Assembly: GCA_036563505.1 (NCBI GenBank)
Contig: DATCMH010000015.1
Location: 62,001-126,000 of the forward strand
Length of the DNA: 64,000 nucleotides
Direction: 5' to 3'
Origin: DATCMH01 sp036563505
GTDB lineage: Bacteria; Pseudomonadota; Alphaproteobacteria; Rhizobiales; Beijerinckiaceae
Below are positions 61,276-64,000 of the stretch, in pieces. Below the pieces are notes generated by a model. The model saw only the letters and a list, made by a program, of their open reading frames with translations, was not told where the DNA came from and made no database searches. Both the position numbers and the translations under genes were made by a program. Position 1 is the first letter of the stretch; each line of letters begins with the position of its first letter.

Positions 61276-62382
61276 CGGCGTCTCGGTGCGGGTCGCCATT
61301 GCGGACACACCAGGAGCGGCCTGGGCTGTCGCGCGCTTTGCCCCGCGCGAGCCCCTGATCGCGCCAGGATGTCAGGCGCTGCTATCGCCGAGCTGCCGGT
61401 GCGGGCGCTGCGCCTCTCGCCTGCCACGGTGGAGGGCCTCGTCCAGCTCGGGATCGAGCGCGTCGGGCAGTTGGCGGCCAAGTCCCGCGCGCCGTTGCGC
61501 CTGCGCTTCGGAGACGAGGTCATCCGCCGCCTCGACCAGGCGCTCGGGCACTCGTCCGAGCCCCTCAGCTACATCGAGCAGCCCGACGTGCCCTTCGCCC
61601 GGCGGCCCTTCGCTGAGCCGATCTCGGCGCCTGAGACCTTGCAGAAGGTCACGGAACGGCTGCTGACGGAGCTGTGCAAGGGCCTGGAGGAGCGTGCGCT
61701 CGGCGTGCGGACGCTGGACCTCTTGTTCCGGCGCGTTGACATGCAAACGCAAGGCGTGCGGATCGCCACCGCCCGGCCCACCCGGACCGTGCGCCATCTG
61801 CTCAAGCTTTTCGATGAGCGCTTGCCCCTCGTCGATCCAGGTTTCGGCATCGACGAGGCGATGCTGATCGCGAGCCGGGTCGAGTGGTTTGACGCCAGCC
61901 AAGGCACCATGGCTGATCTCGGCGGCGGGGCAGGCGCAGCGGACACAAGTGAGCTGGTCGACCGGCTCGTGGTGCGCTTCGGGGCGGCGCGCGTGTTCCG
62001 CGCGGCTCCGATGCCGAGCGAGATGCCGGAGCGCTCGGTTCGACGTGTCGGGCCGCTCGTGCAGATCGCAGAGGCCACTTGGCCTGAGAGCCTGCCGCGG
62101 CCGGCGCGGCTCCTCTCCCCGCCGGAACTGATCGCGGTCGTGGCGCTCGCTCCCGATCACCCGCCGGCCGTCGTCGTCTGGCGCTCCGAGCGCTACCGCA
62201 TCGCCAGAGCCGACGGGCCGGAGCGAGTGCACGGCGAATGGTGGGTGTCAGACGACGAGGCCGGGCTCGTGCGGGACTACTACCGCGTCGAGACGGGCGC
62301 GGGTGACCGTTTGTGGGTCTACCGCGACGCGCCGGTCAGCGAGGGCGGGCGCTGGTGGCTGCACGGGCTCGGTGAGGCTTAG
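61265..62382 (+). pseudogene. imuB: Degenerate ImuB (Y-family polymerase-like mutasome protein), 5'-truncated and frameshifted
   Basis: ImuB is the non-catalytic Y-family component of the ImuAB-DnaE2 error-prone repair system. Remaining homology begins at about 61265 with SVRVAIADTPGAAWAVARF in one frame and shifts at about 61360-61375 into the next, which then reads AAIAELPVRALRLSPATVEGL on to DUF6504-type C-terminal sequence (WWVSDDEAGLVRDYYRVETG). The first half of the protein is missing. A 337-residue C-terminal fragment could be made from ATG 61369. Confidence 0.83.
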
Positions 62383-64000
62383 GTGGTCGAGCTGCAGGTC
62401 ACCACACACTATTCGTTCTTAAGAGGCTCATCGTCACCGAAGGAGCTGTTCGCCTCAGCCGCGCTGCTCGGCCACACGGCGCTGGGGGTGACGGATCGCA
62501 ACTCGCTCGCCGGCATCGTCCAGGCGCACGATGCAGCCAAGGCCACCGGCTGTCGTCTCATCGTCGGCTGCCGGCTCGATCTGGAAGACGAGGGCTCGCC
62601 GTCGCTTCTCGTCTACCCGACCGACAAGGCGGCCTATGCGCGGCTGTGCCGGATGCTCACCGTCGGCAAAGCGCGAGTCGAGAAGGGTAAGTGCCGCCTG
62701 CACTGGAGCGACGTCGCCGAATGGTCGGACGGGCTCGTCCTGGTGCTCCTGTCCGACCAGCCGAACGAGCAGCTCCAGGCCGACCTCAGGCGCCTGCGCG
62801 AGATCGGAGGTGACCGCGCCTATTGTGCCCTGACCCGCCGCTACCGCCCGCAGGACGCGGCCCGTCTCGTCGCGATCGAGGAACTGGCCCGCGGCTGCTG
62901 TGTGCCCACCGTCGCGACAGGCGACGTGCTCTACCACGTGCCGAGCCGGCGCATCCTGCAGGACGTGGTGACAGCCATCCGGCTCAAGACGACGGTGGAC
63001 AGCCTCGGCCATGCTCGTGAGCGCCACGCCGGCCGGCACCTCGTCTCCCCTTAGGAAGCCGGGCGCTTGATGGCGGCGCATTCCGCAGCACTCGCCCGCT
63101 CCGACGAGATCGCGGACCGTTGCCGGTTCAGCCTCGACGAGCTCACCTACACTTACCCGACCGAGGCGGGCGAAGATGGGCAAACGCCACAGGAGCGGCT
63201 TGAGGAACTGACCTGGGCCGGTGCCGAACAGCGCTATCCCGATGGCCTGCCGGACAAGGTAGCGGCGCAGCTGCGGCATGAGCTGACGCTGATCGAGCGC
63301 ATGGGTTACGCGCCCTACTTCCTCACCGTCGACAGCATCGTCCGCTTCGCGCGCGGACAGGGCATCCTGTGCCAGGGGCGCGGGTCGGCGGCCAACTCCG
63401 CCGTCTGCTACGTGCTCGGCATCACCTCGATCGACCCCGTGCGTCAGGGGCTCCTGTTCGAGCGCTTCATCTCAACGAGCCGCGACGAGCCGCCCGACAT
63501 CGATGTCGACTTCGAGCACGAGCGCCGGGAGGAGGTGATCCAGTGGGTGTTCAACACCTATGGTCACCACAGGGCGGCGCTGACCGCCACCGTGAACCGC
63601 TACGGCGCGCGCGGCGCCGTGCGCGAGGTCGGCAAGGCGCTCGGCGTGCCCGAGGACGTGACGGGCGCACTCGCCTCCCTCGTCTGGGGCTGGTCGCGCG
63701 ACGGCGTGCAGGAGCAGCACGCGAAGGAGCTGAACCTCAACCTCGATGATCGACGGCTCCGGCTGACCCTGGATCTCGCACAGCAGCTCATCGAGACGCC
63801 GCGGCACCTCGGCCAGCATCCCGGCGGCTTCGTGCTCACGCTCGGGCGCCTCGACGAGCTCTGCCCCATCGCGCCGGCCAGCATGGAGAACCGGCAGACC
63901 CTCGAATGGGACAAGATCGACATCGAGGTGCTTAAGTTCATGAAGGTCGACGTGCTGGGCCTCGGCATGCTCGGCTGCATGCGCCGGGCCTTCGCGCTGC
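62383..64000 (+). pseudogene. dnaE2: dnaE2 (error-prone DNA polymerase) with in-frame amber stop, incomplete at right edge
   Basis: DnaE2 is the error-prone PolIII-alpha homologue of the ImuAB-DnaE2 SOS mutasome. The start is GTG 62383, directly after the imuB TAG. The PHP domain begins VTTHYSFLRGSSSPKELF. The frame is broken by TAG at 63052-63054 (RHLVSP stop EAGRLMAAH) and stays open in the same frame to the window end. The catalytic motifs GRGSAANSAVCY and PDIDVDFEHERREEV are preserved beyond it. The single nonsense codon is the only visible break. Confidence 0.85.

Noticed and set aside
63052..63054. TAG in dnaE2 as pyrrolysine codon
   Set aside because: Pyrrolysine machinery is not expected here and DnaE2 has no need for it; a point mutation or sequencing error is simpler.

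Overview
The window is high-GC, compact, single-chromosome-like DNA from an alphaproteobacterium, most likely a Methylobacteriaceae-type member of the Rhizobiales/Hyphomicrobiales. The basis is a CtrA regulator with Asp51, a ChpT phosphotransferase, a DivJ-like kinase, FlhA/FliI/FliJ, EipA (DUF1134), DUF1491, DUF2336, and several promoters matching the alphaproteobacterial general-stress sigma factor EcfG (GGAAC-N16-CGTT). Names are family assignments made by reading the sequence; no database search was run.

Layout. 0-14.5 kb is a motility and cell-cycle signalling region. It holds the 3' part of flhA, a short accessory stretch (LPG-synthase-like membrane protein, alpha/beta hydrolase, DUF305, GNAT), fliI-fliJ, ctrA with a GANTC-rich leader, and a minus-strand series chpT-cheA-cheW-cheY-cheB-cheR. 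14.6-32.5 kb is housekeeping and metabolism: a CysQ-like phosphatase, YHS protein, eipA, a coiled-coil membrane protein, a NitT/TauT-type ABC importer interrupted by a GIY-YIG gene between palindromic repeats, a cNMP-binding membrane protein convergent with a kinase/universal-stress fusion and a phosphoesterase, hutI-hutH, an SDR with an unusual active site, a VKOR-like protein, a D-amino-acid-transaminase-like gene, a DapA-like gene and uvsE.

32.5-46 kb is rich in general-stress and envelope genes. Four good EcfG-type promoters lie in it. They precede a secreted repeat protein, a single-domain response regulator, a four-gene small membrane-protein operon and a YihY/BrkB protein. Two histidine kinases, two PRC-barrel proteins and an AI-2E-type permease lie among them. 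46-60.4 kb carries a PBP1A-type peptidoglycan synthase coupled to DUF1214/DUF1254 proteins, a lipoprotein, an orphan TRAP binding protein with a possible antisense small RNA beside it, DUF2336, DUF1491, a peptidoglycan-binding protein, a DivJ-like kinase, an amine oxidase, an EI24 protein and an NDUFA9-like reductase.

The right end (60.5-64 kb) is a tRNA-Leu(CAG) followed by a truncated integrase joined to a decayed imuB-dnaE2 mutasome cassette. imuB has lost its N-terminus and is frameshifted, and dnaE2 has an in-frame TAG. This looks like the edge of a degraded, tRNA-targeted island.

How the genes work together. ctrA, chpT and a DivJ-like kinase in one 50-kb stretch, beside flagellar and chemotaxis genes, fit the alphaproteobacterial phosphorelay that links cell cycle and motility. 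The EcfG-type promoters at 32-42 kb suggest a second regulatory layer: a stress-induced set of envelope proteins together with a regulator that could feed back on the stress phosphorelay.
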